Positions 1 through 9,284 of a DNA stretch of 64,000 nucleotides are shown one piece after another; positions within the stretch are counted from its first letter, which is position 1, and every line of letters starts with the position of its first letter. The notes beneath the pieces were generated by a model that had not been told where the DNA came from, made no database searches, and saw only the letters and a list, made by a program, of their open reading frames with translations. Made by a program: the position numbers and the translations under genes. Source of the DNA: Paenibacillus sp. W2I17 (GTDB taxonomy: Bacteria > Bacillota > Bacilli > Paenibacillales > Paenibacillaceae); the NCBI RefSeq assembly GCF_030815985.1, contig NZ_JAUSXM010000001.1:3410001-3474000 (forward strand), given 5' to 3'.

Positions 1-1090
1 CATAATCGTTGATGTTGCTGCCCGTAGCAGATGCTGGACGGTCTACCCCGCCCCACCCATTCCGGCTAGTATCAATCAGGAAACCTGTGCTGCTTGGCCA
101 GCCAGCTTGTACAAAATCGGCATACAGCGCAGCGGTGAAATCGGTTTCGTCAAAATAAGGATTCCACTCATAAAACTTGGCAGATTTAATTGGTTGTCCA
201 CCGATATTGAGATCAGGGTTAGACAGGTTCGGCTCCCCCAGCGGTGTAGTGTTTGCTGTATTTGTAATGAAACCATCTGCACTGCTCAGACCTGCGGCTG
301 TTCCTTGCACAACACTTGTATACAGCGCGACTGCTGCAGAACGGTTGTTATCCCATCCAAGCCAGCCGGAGTGGCCGATATCCAGATAGTTGTACACATT
401 TGGAATGGCGTGCAGCTTGTCCAATGCATACTTCACACCCGCCTCATAGATACCTGTTGAGCTGGCTTGACCACAAGCTGGGGTACTCAGGTTGGTCACA
501 AGGTTAGGCAGACTGTCCGGTTCAATGACAGCAATAATACGAATATCCTGATACTTCGGATCTGCGAAGATATCTGCGAGCACATCAATATAATCCGTTT
601 TATATGTCTGCAGTGCTGCCTGTGTTAGTGGAAGTTCACCATTCGATGCAAGTGCATGACAATCTCGTCCAGGCAAGTTATAGATAACAAATGAAGCCGT
701 TATAGGCGTACCCGGTTTCTTTTGAGCGAGAACGGCATCAAGATGTTGCTCTACACTTTTGCGACCAGCGTTGTCCGTACCGCCATAGATTGCAGCAATC
801 CGGTCAACCCATACTGCGGTTGGATACGATTTGACCGTCTCCATCTTGGCCTTCAACGACGCATCGTTGGTCAGTGCAATGGACGTATCCACGAGAGCTG
901 AATAGTCCTCGTTCAGATAAGCGGTTGCCCCTACAAATGGATTATCCACATGTGCTTCAGCCGCCTGAGTCAAGCCTGGAGACAGTCCAGGGAAAATCCC
1001 CGCAGCGAGCAGCGTTGCTGCAAGCATTTGTTTTACACCTTTGCGCAGGATCTTCTTACCTCTTGATTTGGTTTTCAATTTAGTCTTCAT
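1..1090 (-). CDS. Glycoside hydrolase family 6 cellulase (5' part, runs off left edge)
   Basis: Secreted enzyme that hydrolyses beta-1,4-glucan, either a cellobiohydrolase or an endoglucanase. About 363 codons are present and the C-terminus lies beyond base 1. The ATG at 1088-1090 follows AAAGGTGG at good spacing. The N-terminus is a basic stretch, a hydrophobic core and an A-x-A-like cleavage site, typical of a Sec signal peptide. GH6 landmarks seen in order are RDCHALASNGE (catalytic-acid Asp region), VIEPDSLPNLVTN, YLDIGHSGWLGW and GFLIDTSRNGWGG. No stop codon occurs before the edge, and any linker or carbohydrate-binding module would lie outside. A cre-like site lies upstream. The family call is strong; endo versus exo action cannot be decided here. 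Confidence 0.93.
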   Translation of the reverse strand, partial: MKTKLKTKSRGKKILRKGVKQMLAATLLAAGIFPGLSPGLTQAAEAHVDNPFVGATAYLNEDYSALVDTSIALTNDASLKAKMETVKSYPTAVWVDRIAAIYGGTDNAGRKSVEQHLDAVLAQKKPGTPITASFVIYNLPGRDCHALASNGELPLTQAALQTYKTDYIDVLADIFADPKYQDIRIIAVIEPDSLPNLVTNLSTPACGQASSTGIYEAGVKYALDKLHAIPNVYNYLDIGHSGWLGWDNNRSAAVALYTSVVQGTAAGLSSADGFITNTANTTPLGEPNLSNPDLNIGGQPIKSAKFYEWNPYFDETDFTAALYADFVQAGWPSSTGFLIDTSRNGWGGVDRPASATGSNINDY

Positions 1091-1353
1091 AGTTCCACCT
1101 TTCCTTTAGTTAGATTGGGTTGTACTCATGTCTGATCCTCTGTGTCATTATGATGCTTAGCACGAAGAGAACGTTCGGATGAGTTGGTTGTATCACCTCC
1201 AAAAGAAATGGTTGTATAACTGGAATCTTGAGCAAACAAATAGTGTGTGAGGGCGAATCATATGAATGAGTATAATATGGTGGGTGTTGTTGAACGTGTG
1301 TTAGACATGAAGAAGTGTGAAAATTGACTTGTGGGATGTTTGAATCCTAAATT

Positions 1354-1368
1354 AGGTAAGCGCTTTCT
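1354..1368. promoter_or_regulatory. Candidate cre (CcpA) site upstream of the GH6 gene
   Basis: The sequence AGGTAAGCGCTTTCT resembles the Bacillus-type catabolite-responsive element (TGWAANCGNTNWCA). It has the central AAGCGCTT palindrome and lies about 265 bases upstream of the cellulase start. Carbon catabolite control of a cellulase would be expected. The site was found by eye only. Confidence 0.45.
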
Positions 1369-1540
1369 TCAAGCAGTTAAAAAAAAAGGTCTTCGCCTAT
1401 CCATCTACAAACATGATGTTCGGTGTCACCTCCTTATGTTCTGATTATACGACATGTAAATATTACTGTAAATTGAATTATATAAATTTAATTATATTTT
1501 TTTCCATAATTCAGGCAGGAATCTGGACATCCCTTGCTCC

Positions 1541-1592
1541 AAAAGACACACGAGGTCCATCCTGGCAATCTGCCACAATGAACCTCGTGTTT
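1541..1592 (-). terminator. Rho-independent terminator of the efflux operon
   Basis: Nine-base perfect arms at 1547-1555 and 1582-1590 (ACACGAGGT/ACCTCGTGT) are followed on the minus strand by a short T-rich run. It lies about 70 bases beyond the stop of the MacA-like gene. Confidence 0.6.
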
Positions 1593-1662
1593 TCCAATGC
1601 CGAATTAACCCGCTCGTCTAGATCGTCACTACATATGATGCCTTGTTCTTAAATTCCTACGT

Positions 1663-2739
1663 CTAGGGCAAAACGACAATGTCTCCCGGTTTCAACCCGC
1701 TAACTACTTCCGTCTTGTCCCCCGATTCCATTCCAGCCTGGATCGTCAGCGGCTCTGTCTGTCCATTGCCTTTGTCTAACAGTACGTAAGGCTCGGTCTG
1801 ATCCCGCATAATCGCGAGACTGGACACTACCGTCACTTTATCCTTCCGCATTGTCTCGATATCGCCTTCCAGACTCACGCCTCCATACATTCTGGCGTCC
1901 GGCTTCAGATCAATGACCACGTCAAACTGTGAAGCTTGCTTGAGGTCCGTATCGGTACTCTTGCGGGCGAATTTGGATACCTTACTCACCTTCCCGGTAA
2001 ATTGCAGGTCTTTCTGCGCTGTCATTCGCACCTTAACTGGCATGCCCACCTTAAGCCTGAACATTTCTTCCTCACCAACAATCGTCATAAATTTCAGTTT
2101 GCTGATGTTTGTAATGGACCCGATCAGCTGTCCTTCCGTCACCGCACGTGTCTTGCTATCCTCTTCATTCATCTGAAATATACCGGAAGCGGAAGCATAC
2201 ACAACAGACTTACTTATAACTGCCTGCTTTTTCTGTATCTCCTTCTCCTTGAGGACCAACGCTTTTTGGTTCAATTCATTCGTCAGGCGTTTACCTTCCC
2301 GATCTGCAAATGCCTTCTTGCGCTCCTCTTCCGTCACGCCAAGTGACTCACTCATATTCGCCTGATCCAGGGTAACCTGATTCATCTTGTTTTCCAGCTG
2401 AGCTTTCTCCAGATCACTCTGCAACTGTTCTACCTCCGTTTGTAACGTGGAAGTATCGAGGGTAAACAGGATATCGCCTTTGCTCACCTGCTCACCACTT
2501 TTCACGTGCCACTGCTTGATGTTGGAAGCATACGGAGCGAAGATATCCGTCTGATCGGTGTATACGGATTTCCCCTTCACCTGTATCGTTTGCGTCATCG
2601 TTTCCTGTGTCACATCAAAGGTAATCGGGGGCGGAATCTCTATAGGCGCCTCCGGTTTTGGCTTGTACTTTTCATACAGCCAGTATCCTGCACCTGCCAA
2701 AAGTACAACAGTGATGATAATTTTAATCCATTTCTTCAT
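1663..2739 (-). CDS. HlyD/MacA-family efflux adaptor
   Basis: Membrane-anchored adaptor subunit of a MacAB-like ABC efflux pump. Its 358 residues open with one N-terminal hydrophobic anchor (about residues 5-23). A biotinyl-lipoyl-like half follows (WHVKSGEQVSKGDILFTLD), then a long Glu/Lys/Gln-rich coiled-coil hairpin (about 100-175), the second lipoyl half, and a beta-barrel domain ending SGLKPGDIVVLP. ATG preceded by AAGGGA. It is last in the gene order ATPase, permease, adaptor; in Gram-positive relatives such sets export peptides or envelope-active compounds. The substrate cannot be deduced. Confidence 0.88.
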   Translation of the reverse strand: MKKWIKIIITVVLLAGAGYWLYEKYKPKPEAPIEIPPPITFDVTQETMTQTIQVKGKSVYTDQTDIFAPYASNIKQWHVKSGEQVSKGDILFTLDTSTLQTEVEQLQSDLEKAQLENKMNQVTLDQANMSESLGVTEEERKKAFADREGKRLTNELNQKALVLKEKEIQKKQAVISKSVVYASASGIFQMNEEDSKTRAVTEGQLIGSITNISKLKFMTIVGEEEMFRLKVGMPVKVRMTAQKDLQFTGKVSKVSKFARKSTDTDLKQASQFDVVIDLKPDARMYGGVSLEGDIETMRKDKVTVVSSLAIMRDQTEPYVLLDKGNGQTEPLTIQAGMESGDKTEVVSGLKPGDIVVLP

Positions 2740-2767
2740 GTGCCCAATTTCCCTTTCGCTGATAAAA

Positions 2768-4138
2768 TTACATTGATTTGATCACAGTTAATGCATTGGT
2801 CCGAGATGCGCTGATTGCCGGATATATACCCGATACAATGCCAACCAGAACAGCAAAAACGATGCCAAGTGGCAGAGCCGACTGCTGAATAACGACGGTC
2901 ATCGGACCATTCATCTGATCTGCCATCTGACTCGCCAGCAGACTGTTCACTCCGCCGAGGGCAGCAAAGGCAATCCCCACACCAGCCACGCCGCCCATTA
3001 ATCCAAGCATCGCTGCTTCCGTAATAAACATCTGACGGATCTGCCACAGATTTGCGCCCAGCACCTTCATCACACCAATCTGTTTACGACGCTGATGCGT
3101 AGACATAATCATCGCTACAATAATGGATAATGAGGCCAGCAGCATGATAAAACCACCGATCCCCAATGCCGCTTTTTGGTACATCGCCAATTGACCTGCC
3201 ATCGCTTCCTCCTGGAACAGATTACTCTGTGTGTTTAACGTCAGCTTTTTAATCTGTTCTTCCACCTGGGATACATAACGTTTGTCCTCAACCTTGACCA
3301 GAGCCGAGTTAAGATGCTTGGCCGCACTGCTGTCGGCCTGCTGTAATCCAAGCTCATCCTGCAATGCACGAGCTGTATCGAGCGGCAGATATACTTTTTT
3401 ATCGTTTTGAGCACTCATATCATCCATGTTGGAAGGCTTCATCAGTTCTCCAGACACGCGTATAGAGCCGCTCATTTTGGTTTTGCTCGCATTCGCATAA
3501 TCTTCATATCGAAACTGAATACGCTGCTGCACCAACTGATCCTGCTTCGCAGACATTTCCGTAAACTGCTCCAAAAGCTCATTGTTATATGGATCAGCAT
3601 TCAACTGCTCGAATAACTTCTGAGTTACTTTGGGATCCACGAGTCCGAATGCAGCCCCATAACTGGTTACCGCCATACGACCATCCTCTGCCCCACGTCC
3701 CTCAGCATACTTGTATCCAACCCCGCCCAGGGTCTCCAGCTGGGTACCAATGACCTCAACATACGTGCTGCGACCATCCGGAAGCACCATTTCCAGCGAA
3801 TCCAGCTTTAACATGGGGGCCACGGCAACAACATGGGGAAGCCTTTGGATAATTTGAATCTTTTCCAACGTCAATGCTCCCCGTTCAAACTTCGATGTCT
3901 GACCACTTCCCTTGCCGTTCCCCGTACGAATGCCTTCATTGGGCGTAATCGTGATTTCATCCATCTTGTAATTGTCGTTCAATGTTTTCTCGCTATAGGT
4001 CTGTACGGACTGCCCCACGCTAAGAGCAATGATCATGGCGGCAGAGCCGATGGACAGCCCCATCATACACAGCAGTGTGACCATTTTTCTGCGAATGATC
4101 TGTCCCCAGGCCATACGTGCTACATCCCGTATTCTCAC
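2768..4138 (-). CDS. MacB/FtsX-type ABC transporter permease
   Basis: Permease of a MacAB-type ABC system, 456 residues, GTG start (4136-4138) behind AAAGGAGAGG. The first helix is at about residues 15-40, followed by a large extracellular MacB-type core domain (about 45-310). Three helices in the C-terminal FtsX-like domain follow, with the typical segment GVMKVLGANLWQIRQMFITE between helices 2 and 3. It lies 19 bases after the ATPase gene and 28 bases before the adaptor, which indicates one operon. Such permeases usually act mechanically rather than as classical channels. Confidence 0.9.
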   Translation of the reverse strand: MRIRDVARMAWGQIIRRKMVTLLCMMGLSIGSAAMIIALSVGQSVQTYSEKTLNDNYKMDEITITPNEGIRTGNGKGSGQTSKFERGALTLEKIQIIQRLPHVVAVAPMLKLDSLEMVLPDGRSTYVEVIGTQLETLGGVGYKYAEGRGAEDGRMAVTSYGAAFGLVDPKVTQKLFEQLNADPYNNELLEQFTEMSAKQDQLVQQRIQFRYEDYANASKTKMSGSIRVSGELMKPSNMDDMSAQNDKKVYLPLDTARALQDELGLQQADSSAAKHLNSALVKVEDKRYVSQVEEQIKKLTLNTQSNLFQEEAMAGQLAMYQKAALGIGGFIMLLASLSIIVAMIMSTHQRRKQIGVMKVLGANLWQIRQMFITEAAMLGLMGGVAGVGIAFAALGGVNSLLASQMADQMNGPMTVVIQQSALPLGIVFAVLVGIVSGIYPAISASRTNALTVIKSM

Positions 4139-4156
4139 TTTTCCTCTCCTTTTGCC

Positions 4157-4840
4157 TCAAACTTCCCTTACAGCTTCTTCGACCAGTATTCCATGTTGCA
4201 GTGTAAGCACAACTTGCATCTGCTCCGCGACCTCTGCTTCATGTGTCACAATGACAAAGGTTGTATTCATATCCCGGTTAAGCTGCTGCAAAATCGCAAT
4301 GATCTCTTCCTCCGTCTCGGTATCCAGATTCCCGGTAGGCTCATCTGCAAAGATCACCGAGGGCTCGGTAATGAGCGAACGTGCAATACTGACACGTTGT
4401 TGTTGACCGCCCGACAACTGTGACGGGAACAAGCTTGCCTTTTCACCCAGTCCCACTTGTTCCAGCAACTTCAATGCTTTTGCTTTGCGTTTCGAAGGGC
4501 TTATCCCCATAAACACCAAGGGTAACTCTACATTTTCCCGGATCGTAAGATTGGACAGCAGTTCATAAGATTGAAAAATAAACCCGATATGACTGCGTCT
4601 GAACTCAGCCAGGCGGTTCTCACTGAAACGTACAATATCTTGTCCCGCGATTAGAATCTTGCCCTGATCCGGTTTCATCAGCCCTGCCATCAGATTCAAC
4701 AGTGTGGATTTACCCGAGCCAGAACTGCCCAACAGGGCTACCATCTTGCCTTCTCCAATCGTCAGGTTGATATCCTGAAGCACCGGCACGGTTCCCTGGC
4801 CATTGCGGAACGAGTGGGATAATTGTTCAACTTGAAGCAT
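4157..4840 (-). CDS. MacB/LolD-type ABC transporter ATP-binding protein
   Basis: Cytoplasmic ATPase of the efflux set, 227 residues, the usual length. Walker A is LLGSSGSGKSTLL (about residue 36), the Q-loop is FIFQSYELL, the signature is LSGGQQQR, Walker B is VIFADEPTGN, and the H-loop is IVTHEAE. The FQSYELLSNLT region is characteristic of the MacB/LolD/FtsE branch. It is the first gene of the efflux trio, which lies downstream of a two-component system on the same strand. This arrangement resembles the BceRS-BceAB logic, where a sensor controls its neighbouring exporter. Confidence 0.92.
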   Translation of the reverse strand: MLQVEQLSHSFRNGQGTVPVLQDINLTIGEGKMVALLGSSGSGKSTLLNLMAGLMKPDQGKILIAGQDIVRFSENRLAEFRRSHIGFIFQSYELLSNLTIRENVELPLVFMGISPSKRKAKALKLLEQVGLGEKASLFPSQLSGGQQQRVSIARSLITEPSVIFADEPTGNLDTETEEEIIAILQQLNRDMNTTFVIVTHEAEVAEQMQVVLTLQHGILVEEAVREV

Positions 4841-4980
4841 TACTACATGTCTTCCTTTCTACTTGCTAAATATGTACAGAGGTTGTTACGTAAAGATTCA
4901 CGTAGCACATTCCCTTTTATTATAGGATGGAGATGTATCCGGGCTGGCCGGAGTTGTATCCAACTTGTAACATGTCATAA

Positions 4981-5030
4981 CAAAAAGACCTTGTCCGCAG
5001 AGCAGCTATCGCTCCATCACCAAGGTCTTA
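4981..5030 (-). terminator. Terminator after the propeller-protein gene
   Basis: Nine-base arms (AAGACCTTG/CAAGGTCTT) at 4985-4993 and 5021-5029 with a minus-strand TTTTT tail. It separates the regulatory trio (5052-8388) from the efflux trio, so the two probably have separate transcripts or partial readthrough. Confidence 0.7.
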
Positions 5031-5051
5031 TATTCCTATACCTTCCGCAGC

Positions 5052-6215
5052 TTACCAGGCTCTGAAACTAAAGCGGTACATTTCACTTTTATCCACTGAG
5101 CTGCTTACAGCAAATAATTCCTCGTCATTCCATTTCAGACTGATGAAGTTATCAATATTGCGATAGATCACCGTATCCGACGAAATCTTGCTGTCATTCA
5201 GGTAGGCAACATGTAACTCATTCTTCTGATTCTGACTGTCCATCGGGAAAAAGTAAGCGATTCGGGATTCATCTGCATCCAGATCGAAGCTCCAGATCGA
5301 ACCTTGTAATAACAGATCATACTGCTCCTCTGCTGCATGATACCGATACAGCCCCTGTACCTTATTCATCGTTCCCTGGATGAGCATGTCACCATTTTTC
5401 AGCAACTTGTACTGTTGGATGTCTTCCATTGCAGCATATGCCTTCACTTCATGCTCATCCTCAAGCGATACACGATAGATGGCATATTTATCTTTCAGCA
5501 TTACCAGTATATAAAACTGTTGGTGATCCTCACTGACCTGCAACACATCCATAACGATAAACGTATCACTCGAACCTTTCCCTTGTTTGGGTCCTGTGAA
5601 CATGCTCATCAGCTCTTCATACGTGTAGATGACATGACTCGTCCCCTGGCTCAGATCAACTTGTTTAAATAACAGATCATCCTGACCGATGTAGGAGTCG
5701 TTCCCTACAAACACTCGATAATACGAGTTGTCGTACGAAAGCTTGCGACGTTCCCCGCTCTGTATCATATACTCATACGTTGTCTTCTGCGTCTGACCTG
5801 CCCGATACTGGGAGTAAATGATTTTCTTGTGATCCGGGCTGATCGTTACACCGTAATCCGTATTAGCCGCAATGTTCTTCACTTCCTTATCATCCAGATG
5901 CAGAAGAGACAGCTTGAGCCCTGAATAGGAAAATTCCGGTTGATTAAATATAATCGTATTCCGGTCTAACACTTCAAAATCAAAGATCGCAAAGTCATTT
6001 GGAATCTTGGTAGCCGACTCGATCTGAATCGTACTGCTCGGTGGTGGTGCCAGACGGCTGTTGAACTGCTCACTTGGCAAAATCACCGTTCTTGGTTTGA
6101 GATTTCCGAGACTGAACAGGCTCCCAATCCCAAAAATTCCGCTGACAAATGCGATCAACAACCCTGACAGCATCAATCTGTCACGGTTTTTACGCCAAAA
6201 TCCAGGATGTCTCAT
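5052..6215 (-). CDS. Membrane-anchored beta-propeller-like protein linked to a two-component system
   Basis: Unrecognised family, 387 residues. A basic N-terminus and one transmembrane segment (about 14-36) precede an extracytoplasmic domain. That domain is rich in repeated beta-strand blocks of TolB/WD40-like character, for example TISPDHKKIIYSQ and LDADESRIAYFFP. The ATG overlaps the kinase stop by four bases (ATGA), so the two are translationally coupled. The context suggests an accessory sensor or ligand-binding partner of the kinase, acting outside the membrane. The fold assignment is inferred from sequence rhythm only. Confidence 0.6.
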   Translation of the reverse strand: MRHPGFWRKNRDRLMLSGLLIAFVSGIFGIGSLFSLGNLKPRTVILPSEQFNSRLAPPPSSTIQIESATKIPNDFAIFDFEVLDRNTIIFNQPEFSYSGLKLSLLHLDDKEVKNIAANTDYGVTISPDHKKIIYSQYRAGQTQKTTYEYMIQSGERRKLSYDNSYYRVFVGNDSYIGQDDLLFKQVDLSQGTSHVIYTYEELMSMFTGPKQGKGSSDTFIVMDVLQVSEDHQQFYILVMLKDKYAIYRVSLEDEHEVKAYAAMEDIQQYKLLKNGDMLIQGTMNKVQGLYRYHAAEEQYDLLLQGSIWSFDLDADESRIAYFFPMDSQNQKNELHVAYLNDSKISSDTVIYRNIDNFISLKWNDEELFAVSSSVDKSEMYRFSFRAW

Positions 6216-7678
6216 GCGTTCATTTCCCCCGGAAGACTGATATTCACTTGTGTCCCTTCCCGCATGATGCTCTTCATCTCCACTGTTCCTCCATGACGCT
6301 CAACGATGTTCTTCACAATAGACAGCCCCAGCCCGGCACTGCCTTTCTCGGCCCTGTTGATTCCTTTATCCTGGTAAAAGGGTTCAAATACATGTTGGAG
6401 CGCTTCTGCACCGATTCCTTCCCCCTGATCACGGATCACAATAGCGATAGAATCACCTAACCGGAAGGATTGTACTTCGATAATGGAGTTCACATCACTG
6501 TACTTGACCGAATTATCCAGGATGTTGAGGAAGACCTCCTTCAACTTATCCCGATCTCCCTGTAAAAACTGATGTTCCTCCAACTCATAGTGAATGCCTA
6601 TATTGTACTTGCTCGCCTTAATCGACATGTCCTCACAAGCTTCACGAATAATATCTGATATATCGATACGTTCGAACCGGTATGCCTGAATGACCGCAGA
6701 AGAGACCGACACCTCCAGAATATCCGCAACCATCGTGTTGAGACGCTGGCTTTCCTTGATAATATAATTCATGCCTTTGTCAAAAAAGTCCTGGTCGGTA
6801 AACCCGTTATCCCGTAAAATCTGGGCGTACCCCAGAATCGTTGTTAAGGGTGTCTTCAATTCATGTGTCACATTGTCAAAAAAGACTTTGCTTCTCGCCT
6901 GTACTTGCTTCACTTCGTCCCGCTCTCGCTCAATCACATCAATCTGCTCCCGTACCCGATCAATCATGACAGTGAAGCTTGAAGCCAATTCACCGATCTC
7001 ATCCTTGGTTGTAATCTGAATGTCTGCATTCAGACTCCCCTGGGCCACTTCCGCAGAACGTTTTGTCAGTACACGGATGGGTTGTGTAATTTTCCGGGAA
7101 ATAAAGATGGATGCGATAAATACAAATACGAAAATAACCGCTGCAAACAGCTTGATCGTATTCTGGAACCGGAGATTGCGTTTGTACAAGTCGGTGTAAT
7201 CCTTCTCCAACTGCACAATTCCAATCAATTGTTGATCCATCTGAAGCGGGAAGGACAGACTTGCTGTGACCCGACCTTTATCCACTACTGTGGTATAAGC
7301 GATCCGGGATTGTATGGCTTCCTCCACATCAGGATGGTCAGAGCGCTTAGCAACGTTAACCTTGCTACCAGCAGATCCGTAGGGCGAAGCATCGGGACGG
7401 TATACCGTAATCTCCCCACCAACGGCTGATCCAATCTGCTCCGCGAGCTCGCGACTGCCTGCTTCGAGCGAGTCTCTGCTCATGCGTTTATTATGTATCA
7501 GAAAGTACTGATTCAGCGCGATGTCCAGATTTCTTTTGGATTGCACCATATCCTCATGCACTTCCCGGTACATATTCTCCTGGGCTACCTTATTGGACAG
7601 AATCAACAGGACGGAGAATCCGATAAATACAATGACCGAGAATAGCACCACCATTTTGAACTGGATCGTCCACTTCAT
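6212..7678 (-). CDS. Sensor histidine kinase (HAMP, HisKA, HATPase)
   Basis: Membrane sensor kinase of 488 residues. Helix 1 is at about 9-28, the extracellular sensor domain at 30-172, helix 2 at 175-195, HAMP at 195-250, the phosphoacceptor motif FFDNVTHELKTPL with H272, and then an ATPase domain. The ATPase shows the N-box (EVFLNILDNSVKYSD), G1 (RDQGEGIG) and G2 (GSAGLGLSIVKNI). It overlaps the regulator stop by four bases and is followed by the coupled propeller protein. It is a classical OmpR-partner kinase. The signal is unknown, perhaps envelope stress, given the efflux genes downstream. Confidence 0.93.
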   Translation of the reverse strand: MKWTIQFKMVVLFSVIVFIGFSVLLILSNKVAQENMYREVHEDMVQSKRNLDIALNQYFLIHNKRMSRDSLEAGSRELAEQIGSAVGGEITVYRPDASPYGSAGSKVNVAKRSDHPDVEEAIQSRIAYTTVVDKGRVTASLSFPLQMDQQLIGIVQLEKDYTDLYKRNLRFQNTIKLFAAVIFVFVFIASIFISRKITQPIRVLTKRSAEVAQGSLNADIQITTKDEIGELASSFTVMIDRVREQIDVIERERDEVKQVQARSKVFFDNVTHELKTPLTTILGYAQILRDNGFTDQDFFDKGMNYIIKESQRLNTMVADILEVSVSSAVIQAYRFERIDISDIIREACEDMSIKASKYNIGIHYELEEHQFLQGDRDKLKEVFLNILDNSVKYSDVNSIIEVQSFRLGDSIAIVIRDQGEGIGAEALQHVFEPFYQDKGINRAEKGSAGLGLSIVKNIVERHGGTVEMKSIMREGTQVNISLPGEMNA

Positions 7679-8388
7679 GTCTGTACCTGAATATTCAGCT
7701 TGTACCCCACACCGAATACCGTTTCAATCATCGAAATGCCTTGCACACCACTATCCAGTTTCTTGCGAATCCGTTGCACATGAATGTCCACCGTTCGGGT
7801 ATCCCCTGCAAAATCAAATCCCCATACCTTGTCCAGCAGTTCAGAACGTGTATGAACCTTGCGATGATGGGTCACGAGAAATAACAACAGATCATATTCT
7901 TTATTCGTGAGTCCTGCCCGTTCCCCGTCTTTCCACACTTCCCGTTCATCCTTGCGGATCTCAATATGCTTGCCTAGCCTTACCACCTCGTAGGACTGAT
8001 TCTCCAGTGTCTCGCTGATCAGATCAATCCGGCGAAAAATCGCCCGAATGCGCGCAACCACCTCACGGATATCAAAAGGCTTCGTGATATAATCATCCGC
8101 CCCAAGCTCCATGCCAAGTACCTTGTCCAGCATGTCCGACTTCGCAGTGATCATGATGACAGGTATCTTGGAGTTCACAGATAGTTGCCTGCACACATCA
8201 AAACCACTCATATCCGGCAGCATCAGGTCCAGCAGGATCAGATCCGGCTTCGAATCCCGAAGCAGATCCAGACCCTCTTTTCCCGTAGCTGCTTCCTTGA
8301 TCTCAAATCCTTCCTTACGTAACGAATAGGACAAAATATCGCGAATGGACTCCTCGTCCTCAATAATTAAAATCTCTTTTTGTCTCAT
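7675..8388 (-). CDS. OmpR/PhoB-family response regulator
   Basis: 237-residue regulator with an N-terminal receiver (acidic pocket EDEE near residue 10, phosphoacceptor D54 in LILLDLMLPD, K in ITKPF) and a C-terminal winged helix (HTRSELLDKVWGFDF, TRTVDIHVQRIRKKL). First gene of the regulator, kinase and propeller operon, all joined by four-base overlaps. It probably controls its own operon and the efflux genes downstream. Confidence 0.94.
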   Translation of the reverse strand: MRQKEILIIEDEESIRDILSYSLRKEGFEIKEAATGKEGLDLLRDSKPDLILLDLMLPDMSGFDVCRQLSVNSKIPVIMITAKSDMLDKVLGMELGADDYITKPFDIREVVARIRAIFRRIDLISETLENQSYEVVRLGKHIEIRKDEREVWKDGERAGLTNKEYDLLLFLVTHHRKVHTRSELLDKVWGFDFAGDTRTVDIHVQRIRKKLDSGVQGISMIETVFGVGYKLNIQVQT

Positions 8389-8603
8389 GATACTTTCGTA
8401 ATCTCCCTGCTCTATGAATTTCCTTCATCTGCCTATATTTTGTATCCCAAGCCGTATGCTTGAATAGAGGGAAGCACGAAATGTTACAACTCCGATACAA
8501 CTATGAACCTTTTGGAAACAACCTCCCGATATACTTGGATCATAAGAGACTCATACCAGACCGGACCCAAGCCTGATCTGTATCCAAGGGGGATTCACAT
8601 CAT

Positions 8604-9080
8604 ATGAACAGCACACGAATTAATGAAGCTTATATCAACTATAAATCAGAAATCACGAGGTATCTATCCCATATCGTCAAACAACCGCAAGATGCAGAAG
8701 ATCTGGCTCAGGATTGTTTCATTCGACTAATGAACGTTACCGTGGATATCCCTGAAGATCGCATTCTCTATTATCTCAAACGTATTGCCCGTAACCTGGC
8801 GATGGACAGCTTCCGCAGGCGGACCCGTACACTCAGACGAGACAGCCGTCTCGAGGTACCTACCCACCACGTCGATACTTCCCACCTTGAAATTAGCGAA
8901 GGTGTTCATGATCTTGTCTCCCATATTAACAACACTGAACATCGTAAAATATTAGAACTTCGCCTCATCCATGGATACTCCATTAAGGAAACGGCAGAGC
9001 TGGTGAATCGCAGTGAAGGTATGATTAAATCCTCTGTCTTCCATGCCGTCAATCGAATTCGGGCCAAAGTCATCTCATAA
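8604..9080 (+). CDS. ECF-like sigma-70 family RNA polymerase sigma factor
   Basis: 158 residues with region 2 (DAEDLAQDCFIRL, then YYLKRIARNLAMDSFRRR) and region 4 (ILELRLIHGYSIKETAELVNRSEGMIKSSV, a helix-turn-helix). There is no region 3, as in ECF sigma factors. The ATG follows AAGGGGGA. It is divergent from the response regulator with a 215-base shared upstream region. No anti-sigma gene is adjacent, since the next gene is the large secreted protein, so how its activity is restrained is unclear. Confidence 0.88.
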   Translation: MNSTRINEAYINYKSEITRYLSHIVKQPQDAEDLAQDCFIRLMNVTVDIPEDRILYYLKRIARNLAMDSFRRRTRTLRRDSRLEVPTHHVDTSHLEISEGVHDLVSHINNTEHRKILELRLIHGYSIKETAELVNRSEGMIKSSVFHAVNRIRAKVIS

Positions 9081-9095
9081 GAGATGGCTTTTTTT
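9068..9095 (+). terminator. Terminator overlapping the sigma-factor stop codon
   Basis: Arms AGTCATCTC and GAGATGGCT around a four-base loop, followed by TTTTTTT. The hairpin includes the TAA stop itself. Confidence 0.8.
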
Positions 9096-9176
9096 ATGCC
9101 GAAATCAATATACGAGGATAGATTGGATAAATAAAGACAGGATCGAATTACCTATGGATATGTCAAAAGACCCAAT

Positions 9177-9203
9177 TTTACAAATATCGAGTTAATTTTT
9201 ACA
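9177..9203 (+). promoter_or_regulatory. Possible Pho-box-like repeats upstream of the secreted protein
   Basis: Two TTTACA hexamers start at 9177 and 9198. They are 21 bases apart, close to two helical turns, and resemble PhoP half-sites (TTNACA). A middle half-site is poor. This is only a suggestion. Confidence 0.2.
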
Positions 9204-9284
9204 AATTGTTATGACTATGTGAGATTTTCATGTGGTAGAATATGGACGAACTCATGAATCAACTAATATTTGGGAGGGATTTGG

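Larger units (their letters stand above)
1091..1662. other. Intergenic region between the cellulase and the efflux operon
   Basis: This 570-base stretch holds the upstream region of the leftward GH6 gene, including the cre-like site at 1354-1368, and the terminator at 1541-1592 of the leftward efflux operon. No convincing coding sequence is seen: the only ORF of note (1413-1652) crosses the terminator hairpin and lacks a ribosome binding site. Confidence 0.6.

Noticed and set aside
1413..1652. Plus-strand frame of 79 codons
   Set aside because: Runs through the efflux-operon terminator and has no start signal.
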